DNA from: Hydrogenophilales bacterium 16-61-112 | GTDB taxonomy: Bacteria > Pseudomonadota > Gammaproteobacteria > Burkholderiales > Thiobacillaceae | Direction: 5' to 3' | Assembly: GCA_002257045.1 (NCBI GenBank) | Contig: NCHD01000003.1 | Span: 1 to 57,811 of the forward strand | Length of the DNA stretch: 57,811 nucleotides | In this document: positions 1-8,958 of the stretch, one piece after another | Position numbering within the stretch: position 1 is the stretch's first letter | Layout: the number at the start of each line of letters is the position of its first letter | Made by a program: the position numbers and the translations under genes | The notes under the pieces: generated by a model | Database searches by the model: none | The model's input: the letters and a program-made list of their open reading frames with translations, nothing else | What the model was told of the DNA's origin: nothing

Positions 1-1
1 G

Positions 2-1019
2 GACGCCCAGAATCGAAAGCTCGATTTCCATCGCTTTAATGAAGCGTACTTGATGCACATGTCGACCAGCCCGCAGTACGCGATCATCGCTTCGTGCGAT
101 ATCGCGGCGGCGATGATGGAGCCCCCGGGCGGCACAGCCCTGGTCGAGGAATCGATCAAGGAAGCACTCGATTTCCGTCGCGCGATGCGCAAGGTTGACG
201 GCGAATTCGGTGACTCATGGTGGTTTCAGGTGTGGGGGCCGAATGACTTTGCCGAGGAGGGCATCGGCGAGCGCGAGGATTGGGTGCTCACGGCCAACGA
301 CCGCTGGCATGAATTCGGCAATATTGCGCCCGGCTTCAACATGCTCGACCCGATCAAGGCCACGCTCATTACCCCGGGCCTGGATATGGATGGCGCTTTT
401 GCCGATACGGGCATACCCGCGTTGATCGTGACCAAATATCTGGCTGAACACGGCGTCATTGTCGAAAAAACCGGGTTGTATTCTTTCTTCATCATGTTCA
501 CCATCGGCATCACGAAAGGGCGCTGGAACACGCTGGTCACGGCGCTGCAGCAATTCAAGTCGGATTACGATCAAAACCAGCCGCTTTGGCGTGTCTTGCC
601 AGAGTTTGTCGTCAAACATCCACGCTACGAGCGAACCGGGTTGAAAGAGTTATGTGACCAGATCCACACGGTCTACAAAGCCAACGATGTCGCCCGTTTG
701 ACGACGGAAATGTATTTGTCCGAGATGGATCCGGCGATGAAACCGGCTGATGCTTTTGCCAAGATGGCGAATCGACAAACTCGAAGGCCGCATCACAGCC
801 ATGCTGGTCACACCGTATCCGCCGGGCATTCCCTTGCTGATCCCCGGCGAGCGGTTCAATGCCACGATTGTCCGATACCTGCAATTCACGCGTGACTTCA
901 ATGGACGTTTCCCCGGCTTCGAGACGGATGTGCATGGCTTGGTCGAGAATGGGGATGAAGGCAAGTATTACGTCGATTGCGTACTCAGTAGCGACGTACC
1001 CGATGTGCCCTGTGCTTGA
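2..1019 (+). pseudogene. Orn/Lys/Arg decarboxylase, 5'-truncated by the window and frameshifted
   Basis: PLP-dependent basic amino-acid decarboxylase of the biodegradative arginine/ornithine/lysine type. The reading frame is open from base 2 and begins just after where the PLP-lysine region should lie; family blocks FNEAYLMHMSTSP and MMEPPGG follow. The frame from base 2 carries the family sequence to about base 768 (DAFAKMA) and then reads into unrelated residues. The next frame resumes at about 771 with IDKLEGRITAMLVTPYPPG and runs to a TGA at 1017-1019. Family members usually have about eight more residues between these blocks, so the lesion looks like a short deletion (about 23 nt, length 2 mod 3) rather than a single-base slip. 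Whether the substrate is arginine, ornithine or lysine cannot be decided from this part. The gene is either a recent pseudogene or carries a sequence error. Confidence 0.8.
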
Positions 1020-1045
1020 TTAAATAGACAAAAAGCGTAGTATGC

Positions 1046-1076
1046 GCAGTCCCCGGTTTGCCGGGGATTGCTTTTT
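1046..1076 (+). terminator. Rho-independent terminator after the decarboxylase
   Basis: An 11-bp stem (GCAGTCCCCGG paired with CCGGGGATTGC, one G-T pair), a TTTG loop and a run of five T. It lies 27 bases after the decarboxylase stop and ahead of rpsF, so it separates the two units. Confidence 0.85.
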
Positions 1077-1157
1077 GACCGGGGTGGTTTTTAGCCTCGG
1101 CCAATTTAACCTTGCTCCACCGCACCGCAGCGGGGGGCTTAACCGAAAGGAATTTTA

Positions 1158-1556
1158 ATGCGGCATTACGAAATCGTATTTATCGTCCATCCGGATCAGA
1201 GCGAGCAAGTGCCCGCCATGATCGAGCGTTATCGCGCCAATATCTCCGCACGTGGCGGCAGCATCCATCGTCTGGAAGATTGGGGCCGGCGTCAGATGGC
1301 TTACCCGATCCAGAAAATTCACAAGGCGCATTACGTGTTGATGAATATCGAGTGCGACCAGGAAACCCTGGACGAACTCGATCATGGCTTCAAGTTCAAT
1401 GATGCCGTGCTGCGTCATCTGACCATCAAGCGCAAGGATGCTGTCACCACAGCGTCGCCGATGATGAAGGAAGAAAAGTCGCGCGACATGATGGATGGTG
1501 CCAAGTCCGAGACTGCCAAGGCAGAAGTTGCCGTTGAGCAGCCCGCTGAAGCCTGA
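1158..1556 (+). CDS. rpsF: 30S ribosomal protein S6
   Basis: Small-subunit protein that binds 16S rRNA together with S18. The 132-residue product opens with [14 protein letters not shown] and contains the S6 block GRRQMAYPI. The acidic, low-complexity tail after about residue 100 ([15 protein letters not shown]) is typical of proteobacterial S6, which can be glutamylated at its end in some species. The start ATG is preceded by an AAAGGA ribosome-binding site 6 bases upstream. First gene of the usual rpsF-priB-rpsR-rplI cluster, with priB 4 bases downstream. Confidence 0.97.
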   Translation: MRHYEIVFIVHPDQSEQVPAMIERYRANISARGGSIHRLEDWGRRQMAYPIQKIHKAHYVLMNIECDQETLDELDHGFKFNDAVLRHLTIKRKDAVTTASPMMKEEKSRDMMDGAKSETAKAEVAVEQPAEA

Positions 1557-1560
1557 ATGA

Positions 1561-1851
1561 GTGAATAGGCTGGTCATCAGCGGAGCACTTACCCAGATAG
1601 ACCCTTTGCGGTACAGCCCGGCTGGCGTACCGATAGTCGAAGCGGTGGTTCATCATCGCAGCAGTCAGACCGTCGCTAGCCAGGCAAGACAGGTGGAATG
1701 TGAGTTGACGGTACAGGCGAGTGGATCGCTGGCCAGTCAACTTGCACAGATCACCGTTGGAACGCAGGTCAGGATGGAAGGCGCGTTGAATCGACGCAGC
1801 GTGAACAGCCGACAACTTCTCTTGATATTGAATCGAATCGAAAAGGAATAA
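1561..1851 (+). CDS. priB: Primosomal replication protein N (PriB)
   Basis: Single-stranded-DNA-binding OB-fold protein that helps PriA reload the replisome at stalled forks. The product is 96 residues ([24 protein letters not shown]), the usual PriB length. The start is a GTG: the nearby ATG at 1557 reaches a stop after two codons, and GTG at 1561 gives the conserved N-terminus. It sits 4 bases after rpsF and 2 bases before rpsR, so the four genes are surely cotranscribed, as in most beta- and gammaproteobacteria. The stretch [11 protein letters not shown] is the core OB strand region. Confidence 0.93.
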   Translation: MNRLVISGALTQIDPLRYSPAGVPIVEAVVHHRSSQTVASQARQVECELTVQASGSLASQLAQITVGTQVRMEGALNRRSVNSRQLLLILNRIEKE

Positions 1852-1853
1852 TC

Positions 1854-2144
1854 ATGGCACGTCCCATGGGTGGTAAATCAGGCGGCAAGTTCGCCAAAAA
1901 AGGGGGTCGCGACAGCGGCAATCGTGGTCTCTTCAAGCGTCGCAAATTCTGTCGCTTCACTGTCGACAAGGTTGATGAAGTCGACTACAAGGACATCGAA
2001 GTGCTGAAGGAATTCATCGCCGAAAACAGCCGCATTATCCCGGCGCGCATCACCGGCACCAAGGCGCATTACCAGCGCCAACTGGGTACCGCAATCAAGC
2101 GTGCGCGTTTCCTCGCGCTGATGCCTTACACCAATCTGCATTAA
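1854..2144 (+). CDS. rpsR: 30S ribosomal protein S18
   Basis: Small-subunit protein that pairs with S6 on the platform. The 96-residue product has the S18 signature [10 protein letters not shown] and the conserved block [16 protein letters not shown]. The N-terminus is extended by a Gly/Lys-rich segment ([13 protein letters not shown]), so the protein is about 20 residues longer than E. coli S18; such an extension is common in betaproteobacteria. The ATG follows an AAGGA sequence, 2 bases after the priB stop. Confidence 0.97.
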   Translation: MARPMGGKSGGKFAKKGGRDSGNRGLFKRRKFCRFTVDKVDEVDYKDIEVLKEFIAENSRIIPARITGTKAHYQRQLGTAIKRARFLALMPYTNLH

Positions 2145-2154
2145 GGAGACGACC

Positions 2155-2604
2155 ATGCAAATCATTCTGATGGACAAAGTCGTCAACCTGGGCAATCTGG
2201 GCGATGTGGTTAAAGTCAAAGACGGCTATGCCCGCAACTTCCTGATCCCTTCCGGACGTGCACGTCGTGCAACGCAGGCCAATATGGCAGCGTTTGCGGC
2301 GCAGAAGGCTGAACTCGAACGGCTGGCTGCAGAGAAGCTTGCTGATGCTCAGCGTCGTGGCGAGAAGTTGGAAGGCAGCAGCGTGAAAATCAGCCAAAAA
2401 GCTGGCGTTGATGGCCGTCTGTTTGGCTCCATCACTAACGCAGACATTGCGGACGCATTGAAAACGCAAGGCCATGATGTTGCGAAGGCGGATGTGCGCC
2501 TGCCAGAGGGCCCGCTCAAGGCCATCGGCGAATACAGCGTGGTGTTGGCGCTGCATACCGATGTCACTGCGAACATTACCGTGGTGGTAACCGGCGAACA
2601 GTAA
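2155..2604 (+). CDS. rplI: 50S ribosomal protein L9
   Basis: Large-subunit protein at the base of the L1 stalk. The 149-residue product opens with [17 protein letters not shown], the L9 N-terminal domain, and contains [14 protein letters not shown]. The long connecting helix (residues about 40-75) and the C-terminal domain ([15 protein letters not shown]) are intact. An AAGGAG ribosome-binding site precedes the ATG. It is the last gene of the operon and is followed by a strong terminator. Confidence 0.97.
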   Translation: MQIILMDKVVNLGNLGDVVKVKDGYARNFLIPSGRARRATQANMAAFAAQKAELERLAAEKLADAQRRGEKLEGSSVKISQKAGVDGRLFGSITNADIADALKTQGHDVAKADVRLPEGPLKAIGEYSVVLALHTDVTANITVVVTGEQ

Positions 2605-2620
2605 TTCCCCGGGCATGCCG

Positions 2621-2650
2621 AAAAAAGGGAGCCGGTGGCTCCCTTTTTTT
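2621..2650 (+). terminator. Terminator after rplI
   Basis: A seven-base GC-rich stem (GGGAGCC and GGCTCCC, loop GGT) flanked by six A upstream and seven T downstream. The symmetric A/T flanks would let it work in both directions. It ends the rpsF-rplI operon 17 bases after the rplI stop. Confidence 0.9.
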
Positions 2651-2669
2651 ATACTTTTCTGTTCAGACA

Positions 2670-2678
2670 TTATCCACA
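2670..2678 (+). promoter_or_regulatory. Perfect DnaA box upstream of dnaB
   Basis: TTATCCACA matches the strongest E. coli DnaA-box form exactly. It lies 45 bases before the dnaB start, and a partial copy (TTATCCCTT) begins 12 bases further on. The position between the rplI terminator and dnaB suggests that DnaA may act on dnaB transcription; that role is inference. Confidence 0.6.
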
Positions 2679-2723
2679 GCCTTATCCCTTGGTTGGCATA
2701 GGCGCGAAGACTAAAATCCTGCC

Positions 2724-4124
2724 ATGGCCGCTATCTATCCGTTATCCGCAAGTACCGATCCCCAACTGGCGCAAATGCGCTTGCCCCCCCACTCGCTTGA
2801 GGCTGAACAAGCTGTATTGGGCGGGCTGTTGCTGGACAACAGTGCGTGGGATCGCATTGGCGACGTGATATCGGAAAGTGATTTGTATCGCCAGGATCAT
2901 CGGCAGATTTTGCGCGCGATCGTGCGGCAGATTGCGGAAAACCGGCCGGCTGACGCCGTAACGGTGGCGGAAGCCCTGCAGTCACTCGGTCATCTTGAAA
3001 GCGTCGGCGGGCTCGCCTATATCGTGGCGCTGGCAAGCAATACCCCTTCTGCCGCCAATATTCGTCGCTACGCGGAGATCGTGCGCGAGCGTTCGGTGAT
3101 GCGGCGCCTAGCCGAAGTGGCGACGGGCATTGCCGACACGGCGTATTCCCCGGGCGGACGCAGTGCGTCGCAATTGCTAGACGAGGCCGAAGCCAAGGTT
3201 TTTGAGATTGCTGAGTCGGGTAGTCGTGGGCAGGTGGGCTTTGTTGAAATCAAACCCTTGCTCAAGGAGGTTGTTGAGCGAATCGATGAGCTGTATCACC
3301 GGGATAACGACTCGGGCATCACCGGCGTGCCGACCGGTTTTCATGACCTGGACCAAAAAACATCCGGCTTGCAGCCAGGCGACCTGGTGATCGTCGCCGG
3401 GCGTCCGTCGATGGGCAAAACTGCGTTTTCGATCAACATCGCCGAAAACGTGGCGCTTGATACCGGTTTGCCGGTGGCCGTGTTCTCGATGGAAATGGGG
3501 GGCGCGCAGTTGGTGATGCGGATGATCGGTTCGGTCGGCAAGTTGGACCAACATCGGCTGCGCACAGGCAAGCTGGGCGAGGACGACTGGCAGCGGCTCA
3601 CTTACGCGCTCGGCAAGCTCAACGAGGCGCCGGTCTTCATTGACGAGACCCCAGGGCTCAACGTGCTGGAGTTGCGTGCTCGTGCGCGGCGACTGATGCG
3701 TCAGTGCGGCAAGCTGGGCCTGATCGTGATCGACTATTTGCAACTGATGTCGGGCAGCGGTAGCGGCGGCGGCAATGAAAATCGGGCAACCGAGATTTCT
3801 GAAATCTCGCGCGCATTGAAAGGCCTGGCCAAGGAATTGCAGGTGCCGGTAATCGCGCTGTCGCAGCTGAACCGTGGCCTGGAGCAACGTCCCAATAAGC
3901 GTCCGGTGATGTCCGACCTGCGTGAATCGGGCGCCATCGAGCAGGATGCCGATGTCATCCTGTTTATCTACCGCGACGAGGTCTACAACCCTGATACGCA
4001 GGACAAGGGCACAGCGGAAATCATCATCAGCAAGCAGCGTAACGGCCCGATTGGTACAGTACGGCTTGCCTTCATCGGCGAATATACGCGCTTCGAATCA
4101 CTGGCGCAGCCCGGCTCGTATTAA
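2724..4124 (+). CDS. dnaB: Replicative DNA helicase DnaB
   Basis: Hexameric 5'-3' helicase that unwinds DNA at the fork and recruits primase. The 466-residue product has the N-terminal primase-interacting domain (residues about 20-120, LPPHSLEAEQAVLGGLL), the RecA-like ATPase with Walker A GRPSMGKT at about 226-233 and Walker B LIVIDYLQLM at about 333-342, and the C-terminal DLRESGAIEQDAD and LFIYRDEVY blocks. Length is normal and no intein is present. A Gly/Ser-rich insertion (SGSGSGGGNE) follows Walker B, as in many betaproteobacteria. It has its own promoter region containing a DnaA box, and alr follows after 4 bases. Confidence 0.97.
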   Translation: MAAIYPLSASTDPQLAQMRLPPHSLEAEQAVLGGLLLDNSAWDRIGDVISESDLYRQDHRQILRAIVRQIAENRPADAVTVAEALQSLGHLESVGGLAYIVALASNTPSAANIRRYAEIVRERSVMRRLAEVATGIADTAYSPGGRSASQLLDEAEAKVFEIAESGSRGQVGFVEIKPLLKEVVERIDELYHRDNDSGITGVPTGFHDLDQKTSGLQPGDLVIVAGRPSMGKTAFSINIAENVALDTGLPVAVFSMEMGGAQLVMRMIGSVGKLDQHRLRTGKLGEDDWQRLTYALGKLNEAPVFIDETPGLNVLELRARARRLMRQCGKLGLIVIDYLQLMSGSGSGGGNENRATEISEISRALKGLAKELQVPVIALSQLNRGLEQRPNKRPVMSDLRESGAIEQDADVILFIYRDEVYNPDTQDKGTAEIIISKQRNGPIGTVRLAFIGEYTRFESLAQPGSY

Positions 4125-4128
4125 GTTC

Positions 4129-5196
4129 ATGCGTCCCATCCAGGCACGTATCTCTCTCGGTGCGCTGGCGCACAACCTGCGTGTTGCGCGTAACCACGCA
4201 GGGGGGGCGCGTGTCTTTGCGGTGGTCAAGGCGAATGCTTATGGCCACGGGTTGTCGCGTGCGCGACGGGCGCTGGCATCGGCCGACGGCTTCGCCGTGT
4301 TGACGCTGGAAGAAGCGGCCAATCTGCGTTTGATGGGAGTGCAGCAGCCGATTCTGCTGCTCGAGGGCTTGTTTGGAGCAGATGAAATCGCAACGTGCTC
4401 CGAGCTGGATTTGTGGCCGGTGCTGCATCATGCCGCGCAGCTCGACTGGTTGCAGCGGCTGCCCCCGGCACGTCCGATACAGGTTTTTCTAAAATTCGAT
4501 AGCGGCATGCACCGGTTGGGTTTTCCGCTCGAGGAACATGCAGGCATCGTCAAGCGGGTACGCAATCTGCCGGGTGTCGCCGGGATCACATTGATGACTC
4601 ACTTTGCGCAAGCGGATGAAGCTGTCGGGGTCGATTGGCAATTGCAGCCGTTTCTGCGCGAGATGGCCGGGCATGCGCTGCCCTGGAGCAGTGCCAATTC
4701 AGCGGCGCTATTGCGTTATCCCGAAGCGCAGGGCGCATGGGTGCGCCCCGGTTTGATGCTGTATGGCGCGTCGCCTTTCACTGAGGTGTCCGCTGAACAA
4801 TTGAAACTTCGACCCGTCATGACGCTGCAGTCCGAAATCATCAGCGTGCAGACCCTGAAGGCGGGCGAGGCTGTGGGCTATGGCCAGTTGTATCGTGCCG
4901 AACATGCTATGCGGGTCGGTGTGGTTGCCTGTGGTTATGCAGATGGTTATCCGCAAAATGCGCCAACAGGAACGCCGATTGTGGTCAATGGTCGCTTGAC
5001 CCGGACGCTTGGCCGTGTATCGATGGATATGCTGACGGTCGATTTGGGCGGATGCGTTGATGCCGGCGTAGGCGCTCCAGTCGTGCTGTGGGGAGAAGGG
5101 CTGGCAGTGGACGCGGTTGCCGCTGCCGCTCGAACCAGCAGTTATGAACTGCTATGTGCCCTGACTGCCCGTGTTTCGGTGCAGGAAACCGACTGA
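4129..5196 (+). CDS. alr: Alanine racemase
   Basis: PLP enzyme that makes D-alanine for peptidoglycan. The 355-residue product starts at the ATG 4 bases after dnaB (MRPIQARISLGALAHNL). The PLP-binding lysine is K34 in AVVKANAYGHG. The conserved blocks KFDSGMHRLGF, SSANSAALL, WVRPGLMLYG, VGYGQLYRA and CGYADGYP are all present. Upstream in-frame codons exist inside dnaB but add no conserved residues. dnaB-alr adjacency is common in betaproteobacteria. The gene ends 7 bases from the convergent dsrC-like gene. Confidence 0.95.
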   Translation: MRPIQARISLGALAHNLRVARNHAGGARVFAVVKANAYGHGLSRARRALASADGFAVLTLEEAANLRLMGVQQPILLLEGLFGADEIATCSELDLWPVLHHAAQLDWLQRLPPARPIQVFLKFDSGMHRLGFPLEEHAGIVKRVRNLPGVAGITLMTHFAQADEAVGVDWQLQPFLREMAGHALPWSSANSAALLRYPEAQGAWVRPGLMLYGASPFTEVSAEQLKLRPVMTLQSEIISVQTLKAGEAVGYGQLYRAEHAMRVGVVACGYADGYPQNAPTGTPIVVNGRLTRTLGRVSMDMLTVDLGGCVDAGVGAPVVLWGEGLAVDAVAAAARTSSYELLCALTARVSVQETD

Positions 5197-5203
5197 AAAC
5201 GCG

Positions 5204-5566
5204 TTAATGGGTGATGCCGAACGACGGGTCGCGGGTCCCCGGCGGCATGGGCAGCCCGGCATAGCGCATGGCCTGGGCAATCGGTCCCATCGGAAACAGT
5301 TTGTAGAGGAATGAGTGCCCGCCCACTCCGGCAAACTCTTCTTCCAGGGTATGCGCCAGGATGTGGGCATTGAGGGTGCCGCCGTGGTCAGCGTAGCAGT
5401 CGCGCAGGTAGCGAATGATGGCCAGATGGTCGTCGCTGAGTTCGAGCCCGTCCTGTTTCGCCATTGCGATGGCCTGTGCTTCGGTCCATCCGTCCAGTTC
5501 GGTCAGGTGGCCGCGCGTCGCGGAGTTGCTGTTTTCATTCTCGACCGTTTTGTTGTTGTCCGGCAT
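5204..5566 (-). CDS. DsrC/TusE-family protein lacking the C-terminal cysteines
   Basis: DsrC/TusE proteins carry sulfur on one or two cysteines of a flexible C-terminal arm, in dissimilatory sulfur metabolism or tRNA thiolation. This 120-residue product has the family core: GWTEAQAIAMAKQDGLELSDDHLAIIRYLRDCY, split here as GWTEAQAIAMAKQDG and LSDDHLAIIRYLRDCY, followed by LFPMGPIAQAMRYAGLPMPP. Where DsrC has Cys before IAGLPKP and Cys near the end, this protein has Met (AQAMRYAGLP) and then PGTRDPSFGITH. The only cysteine is in RDCYADHGG. It therefore cannot act as a normal persulfide carrier and resembles the cysteine-less regulatory paralogues described for sulfur oxidisers. A GGAG ribosome-binding site precedes the ATG. 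Confidence 0.85.
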   Translation of the reverse strand: MPDNNKTVENENSNSATRGHLTELDGWTEAQAIAMAKQDGLELSDDHLAIIRYLRDCYADHGGTLNAHILAHTLEEEFAGVGGHSFLYKLFPMGPIAQAMRYAGLPMPPGTRDPSFGITH

Positions 5567-5612
5567 GATGGTCTCCTTGGACTAACGGAGACTTTTTTAT
5601 AGCGGCTGCCGA

Positions 5613-5906
5613 CTAAAAACCAAGATCGCGGATGGGCGGGACGAAGCATTCGAGATGACGTTCCCCGAGGATGAATCGGGTGCAGTCAAGGTTGTGAACT
5701 GTAGCCCTCAAGGCCATGGAGAACCCCTCGATATCGGCGATGTCGGGGTAGCTTTCCATCCAGGTTGCTGGATCGTCGCATCGGTGCATGCGATGCGGAG
5801 GCTGACCACAATATCTCGCCATCGCCCGCAACAAGGAGTCGATCTGATCGCCAGCCAGATCGGCCTGCGTTAGATCGACCTGGAAATAGACATAGACGTG
5901 CCGCAC
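5613..5906 (-). CDS. DUF4936 family protein
   Basis: A 97-residue protein of unknown function (MRHVYVYFQVDLTQADLAGDQIDSLL) that I recognise as DUF4936, a small betaproteobacterial family often placed beside ygfZ. It starts with GTG directly after the ygfZ stop (TAAGTG), so the two are translationally adjacent. No signal peptide or membrane segment is seen. The protein is rich in His, Cys and Trp around YCGQPPHRMHRCDDP. The fold looks like a short alpha/beta domain with YVYFQV as the first strand. Function cannot be assigned. Confidence 0.75.
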   Translation of the reverse strand: MRHVYVYFQVDLTQADLAGDQIDSLLRAMARYCGQPPHRMHRCDDPATWMESYPDIADIEGFSMALRATVHNLDCTRFILGERHLECFVPPIRDLGF

Positions 5907-6781
5907 TTACTCGGGGAGCGCGTAGGGCAGGGGCTTGAGCGTGAGCGCCGCGCCGTCGGCGGCTTTCAGGTGCAGGGTCTGGGAATGTGTGCTTTCGACC
6001 TGGGCGACGACCAGTACATCGAAACCGCCGCCGGGTGCCGGCGCCGCATTGACCACGGTGCCGGTGGCCTGGCCTTCGATGTCGGCGCTGTATAACGCGT
6101 CTCCTGGTGCCGCTACTGCATCGACATGTGCCAGAAACATGCGGCGCTTGAGTTTGCCCAGATACTGGCTGCGTGCGACGATTTCCTGGCCGGGGTAGCA
6201 GCCTTTCTGAAAACTCACGCCGCCAATAACTTCGAGGTTGACCATTTGCGGCACGAACTGTTCCTGGGTCGCGCTGACGATCATCGGAATGCCGGCATTG
6301 AGCCGCAGCCAGTCCCACACTGGCGCGCCGACCGGGGTGGCAAAAGCGCACAGGCTTTGCCATACCTTGGCGGCATGCCCGGGCGCGACCGACAACACGA
6401 ACTTGTCGTCGCCGACCCGAATCACCAAACCATCCTCAACTGTGACCGAACTCATGGCCGTCTCGGGAGTCGTGCCCAGTGCGGCATTGACCGCTGCAGC
6501 TGCCTGCTTGCCAGCAACCACCAGGCGCACAGTGTCATCGCTGGCGTCTCGCGCCTGTACTTTGGCCCGCATGATGAACATGGTCAGGCGCTTTTGTACG
6601 CTGGGAAGAATGTCGCCTGCCAGTTGCAGGCAGTAATCGTCGGCTTGCCGCCACATCAGAAAGTTGCCCAGCAGGCGTCCCTTGGGGTTGCAGTAGGCAT
6701 TCCATTGCGCGCTGGCAGCACGCCGCGATCTTCGATCAGCGCGCCTTGGGATTGCAGAAATGTTTTCCAGGATTCGATCAC
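5907..6781 (-). pseudogene. ygfZ: Folate-binding protein YgfZ, internally deleted and frameshifted
   Basis: YgfZ is a tetrahydrofolate-dependent protein of the aminomethyltransferase fold that supports iron-sulfur enzymes such as MiaB. The N-terminal part starts at a GTG at 6781 (VIESWKTFLQSQGALIEDRGVL) and then runs out of frame to a TGA near 6658. The conserved sequence resumes in another frame at about 6715 (AQWNAYCNPKGRLLGNF) and continues normally through the signature GCYPGQEIVARSQYLGK to the stop at 5907. Family members have some 50-60 residues between these points (the block with LADLS and FLQGQLTNDV), all missing here. So the lesion is a deletion of about 160 nt with loss of frame. 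The C-terminal 250 residues could still be made from the ATG at 6656. Confidence 0.82.
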
Positions 6782-6824
6782 GTTACTATTCCGGCAGGTT
6801 GAACCGTTGAAAGTGTACACGCGG

Positions 6825-7256
6825 ATGCGCGAGATAGAGCTCAAGCCCTCACGTCTGTTGGGGCTGTTGTGGGCAGGGATGGCGCTGTTGGTGCTGCTTG
6901 CGATCGGGCTCGCGGCCCTGCCGGGCAGCGTGCAATGGGTGCTGGCTGCCGGGATGGCGGGGTTGTTTGCTTGGGGATGGCAGCAGGCATTGCGGCTGCC
7001 GCGCCTGCGAATCGCCGCTGATGGCGGGCTGCAAATGCTTGGCGAGGCGGACGCGTGGTGCGATATCGACGTACTGGGAGACAGTTTTGTGGCGACCGGT
7101 TTGATCGTGCTGCGTTATCGCCTGGAAGGACGGATACGTCCCAGCCTGACGCTGCTGCCCGACAGCGCCCCGGCCGACGATTTGCGCCGGCTCAGGGTGT
7201 CTCTGCGCTGGATACGCCGCACACGCTCGGACACATCGTCCCCGGACGCGGGTTGA
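6825..7256 (+). CDS. YgfX/CptA-like small membrane protein
   Basis: A 143-residue product with two adjacent membrane segments near the N-terminus ([19 protein letters not shown], then [16 protein letters not shown]) followed by a soluble beta-rich domain ([21 protein letters not shown]). This is the layout of YgfX (CptA), the membrane partner of SdhE/YgfY in Enterobacteria, and similar genes lie near nadB in betaproteobacteria. No ygfY is visible nearby. Two starts are possible: ATG at 6825, used here, or GTG at 6813; neither has a strong ribosome-binding site. The start lies 43 bases from the divergent ygfZ start. Its 3' end overlaps the convergent nadB by 65 bases. Confidence 0.6.
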   Translation: MREIELKPSRLLGLLWAGMALLVLLAIGLAALPGSVQWVLAAGMAGLFAWGWQQALRLPRLRIAADGGLQMLGEADAWCDIDVLGDSFVATGLIVLRYRLEGRIRPSLTLLPDSAPADDLRRLRVSLRWIRRTRSDTSSPDAG

Positions 7257-8817
7257 GCACGGTATTGCCAGCAACTGGCAGGGTGTCGGGGTAGTCGCGG
7301 CTGAAATGCAGGCCTCGGCTTTCCTGTCGCAGCTGGGCAGAGCGAATGATGAGGTCGGCACTTTGCACCAGGTTACGCAGTTCGATCAGGTCGTTGCTGA
7401 CGCGGAAGTTACGGTAAAACTCGTCTATTTCGGCGCGCAACAGGCGGATGCGGTGCGCCGCGCGTACCAGCCGCTTGTTGGTGCGAACGATGCCGACGTA
7501 GTCCCACATGAAACGGCGCAACTCATCCCAGTTATGTGAGATGACCACTTCCTCGTCGGCATCGGTGACGCGCGAGGCGTCCCATGCAGGCAGCTCCAGC
7601 GCGGGCGCAGGCGGCGTGCGCAGAATGTCCGCAGCTGCCGCGTGGCCGAATACCAGACATTCGAGCAGCGAGTTCGACGCCAGCCGGTTCGCGCCGTGCA
7701 GCCCGGTGAACGTGACTTCGCCGACGGCATGCAGGTTGCATAAATCGGTACGGGCGTCGATGTCGGTGACCACGCCACCGCAGGTGTAGTGTGCGGCAGG
7801 CACCACCGGGATCGGCTGCCGGGTGATGTCGATGCCGAGTTCGAGGCAGCGGCGGTAGATCGTCGGGAAATGCTCGCGCACGAATTCGGCCGGTTTGTGG
7901 CTGATGTCGAGATAAACGCAATCCAAGCCGCGTTTTTTCATTTCGAAATCGATCGCGCGGGCCACCACATCCCGCGGTGCAAGCTCGGCGCGTTCGTCAT
8001 GCAGATGCATGAAGCGGCTTCCGTCGGGCAGCAGTAGATGGCCGCCTTCGCCACGCACTGCCTCGGTGATCAGGAAGGACTTGGCATGCGGGTGAAACAG
8101 GCAGGTGGGGTGAAACTGTACGAATTCGAGGTTGGCGACGCGGCAGCCGGCGCGCCAGGCCATGGCGATGCCGTCGCCCGTCGACGTGTCGGGATTGGTG
8201 GTGTAGAGGTAGACCTTGCCCGCGCCGCCTGTAGCCAGCACGGTGTGACCGGCGGCAAAGGTTTCGACTTCGCCGGTGCCTTTGTTGAGGGCATAGGCAC
8301 CGTGAATCTGCCGGTCCGAGCCGCCTGCGCGCTTGCCGCTGATGAGGTCGATGGCGACGTGCTGCTCGAAGGTATCGATGTTGGGGTGCGCGCGCACTTT
8401 GTCGAGCAGGCTGGTCTGCACGGCATGGCCAGTGGCGTCGGTGGCGTGCACGACCCGGCGCTGCGAGTGGCCGCCTTCGCGCGCCAGATGCAAACCGCCC
8501 GGTGTGTTCGGGTCGGGGGTGAAGGCGACCCCGTTGGCGGTCAGCCAGGCGATCATCTCGCGCGCCTGGCTGGCTACCCGATAGGTCACGGCCTCGTCGC
8601 ACAATCCGCCACCTGCGTTCAGGGTGTCGCGAACGTGTGCCTCGACTGAGTCGCCGGTGTTGACTGCCGCCGCGATGCCGCCCTGTGCCCAGTCGCTGGC
8701 GCCATCGGCCATCTGCCGCTTGGTGACGACAGCCACCCGGCGCTGATCGGCCAGCTTGAGAGCAGTGGTCAGCGCGGCAAGGCCGCTGCCGAGGATGAGG
8801 ACGTCATATCTGTGCAT
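7192..8817 (-). CDS. nadB: L-aspartate oxidase
   Basis: FAD enzyme that oxidises L-aspartate to iminoaspartate, the first step of NAD synthesis. The 541-residue product opens with [20 protein letters not shown] (FAD-binding GSGLAA) and contains [30 protein letters not shown] and the active-site region [10 protein letters not shown]. The C-terminal helical domain ([26 protein letters not shown]) is complete. I chose the ATG at 8817 because it places the FAD fingerprint at the N-terminus; a TTG at 8853 would add 12 unconserved residues. nadA and nadC are not in the window. It is divergent from rpoE and overlaps ygfX at its 3' end. Confidence 0.95.
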   Translation of the reverse strand: MHRYDVLILGSGLAALTTALKLADQRRVAVVTKRQMADGASDWAQGGIAAAVNTGDSVEAHVRDTLNAGGGLCDEAVTYRVASQAREMIAWLTANGVAFTPDPNTPGGLHLAREGGHSQRRVVHATDATGHAVQTSLLDKVRAHPNIDTFEQHVAIDLISGKRAGGSDRQIHGAYALNKGTGEVETFAAGHTVLATGGAGKVYLYTTNPDTSTGDGIAMAWRAGCRVANLEFVQFHPTCLFHPHAKSFLITEAVRGEGGHLLLPDGSRFMHLHDERAELAPRDVVARAIDFEMKKRGLDCVYLDISHKPAEFVREHFPTIYRRCLELGIDITRQPIPVVPAAHYTCGGVVTDIDARTDLCNLHAVGEVTFTGLHGANRLASNSLLECLVFGHAAAADILRTPPAPALELPAWDASRVTDADEEVVISHNWDELRRFMWDYVGIVRTNKRLVRAAHRIRLLRAEIDEFYRNFRVSNDLIELRNLVQSADLIIRSAQLRQESRGLHFSRDYPDTLPVAGNTVLNPRPGTMCPSVCGVSSAETP

Positions 8818-8904
8818 GGTGTCGGGAGAGGATGGCAGGTTGATACCCGGCAAGAATAACCCGGTTCCGGATGAACTTTTTCAATATGGGTCGCTCACAG
8901 GTTT

Positions 8905-8931
8905 GGAATATGCGGTCACGTATACTTCTCA
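8905..8931 (+). promoter_or_regulatory. Candidate sigma-E promoter of rpoE
   Basis: GGAATAT (8905-8911) and TCTCA (8927-8931), 15 bases apart, resemble the RpoE consensus GGAACTT-N15/16-TCTGA. The site lies 27 bases before the rpoE ATG. Autoregulation of rpoE from such a promoter is the rule in Proteobacteria; its use here is inferred. Confidence 0.5.
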
Positions 8932-8958
8932 CCACAATAAAAAAGCAGCTAGGGAGTT

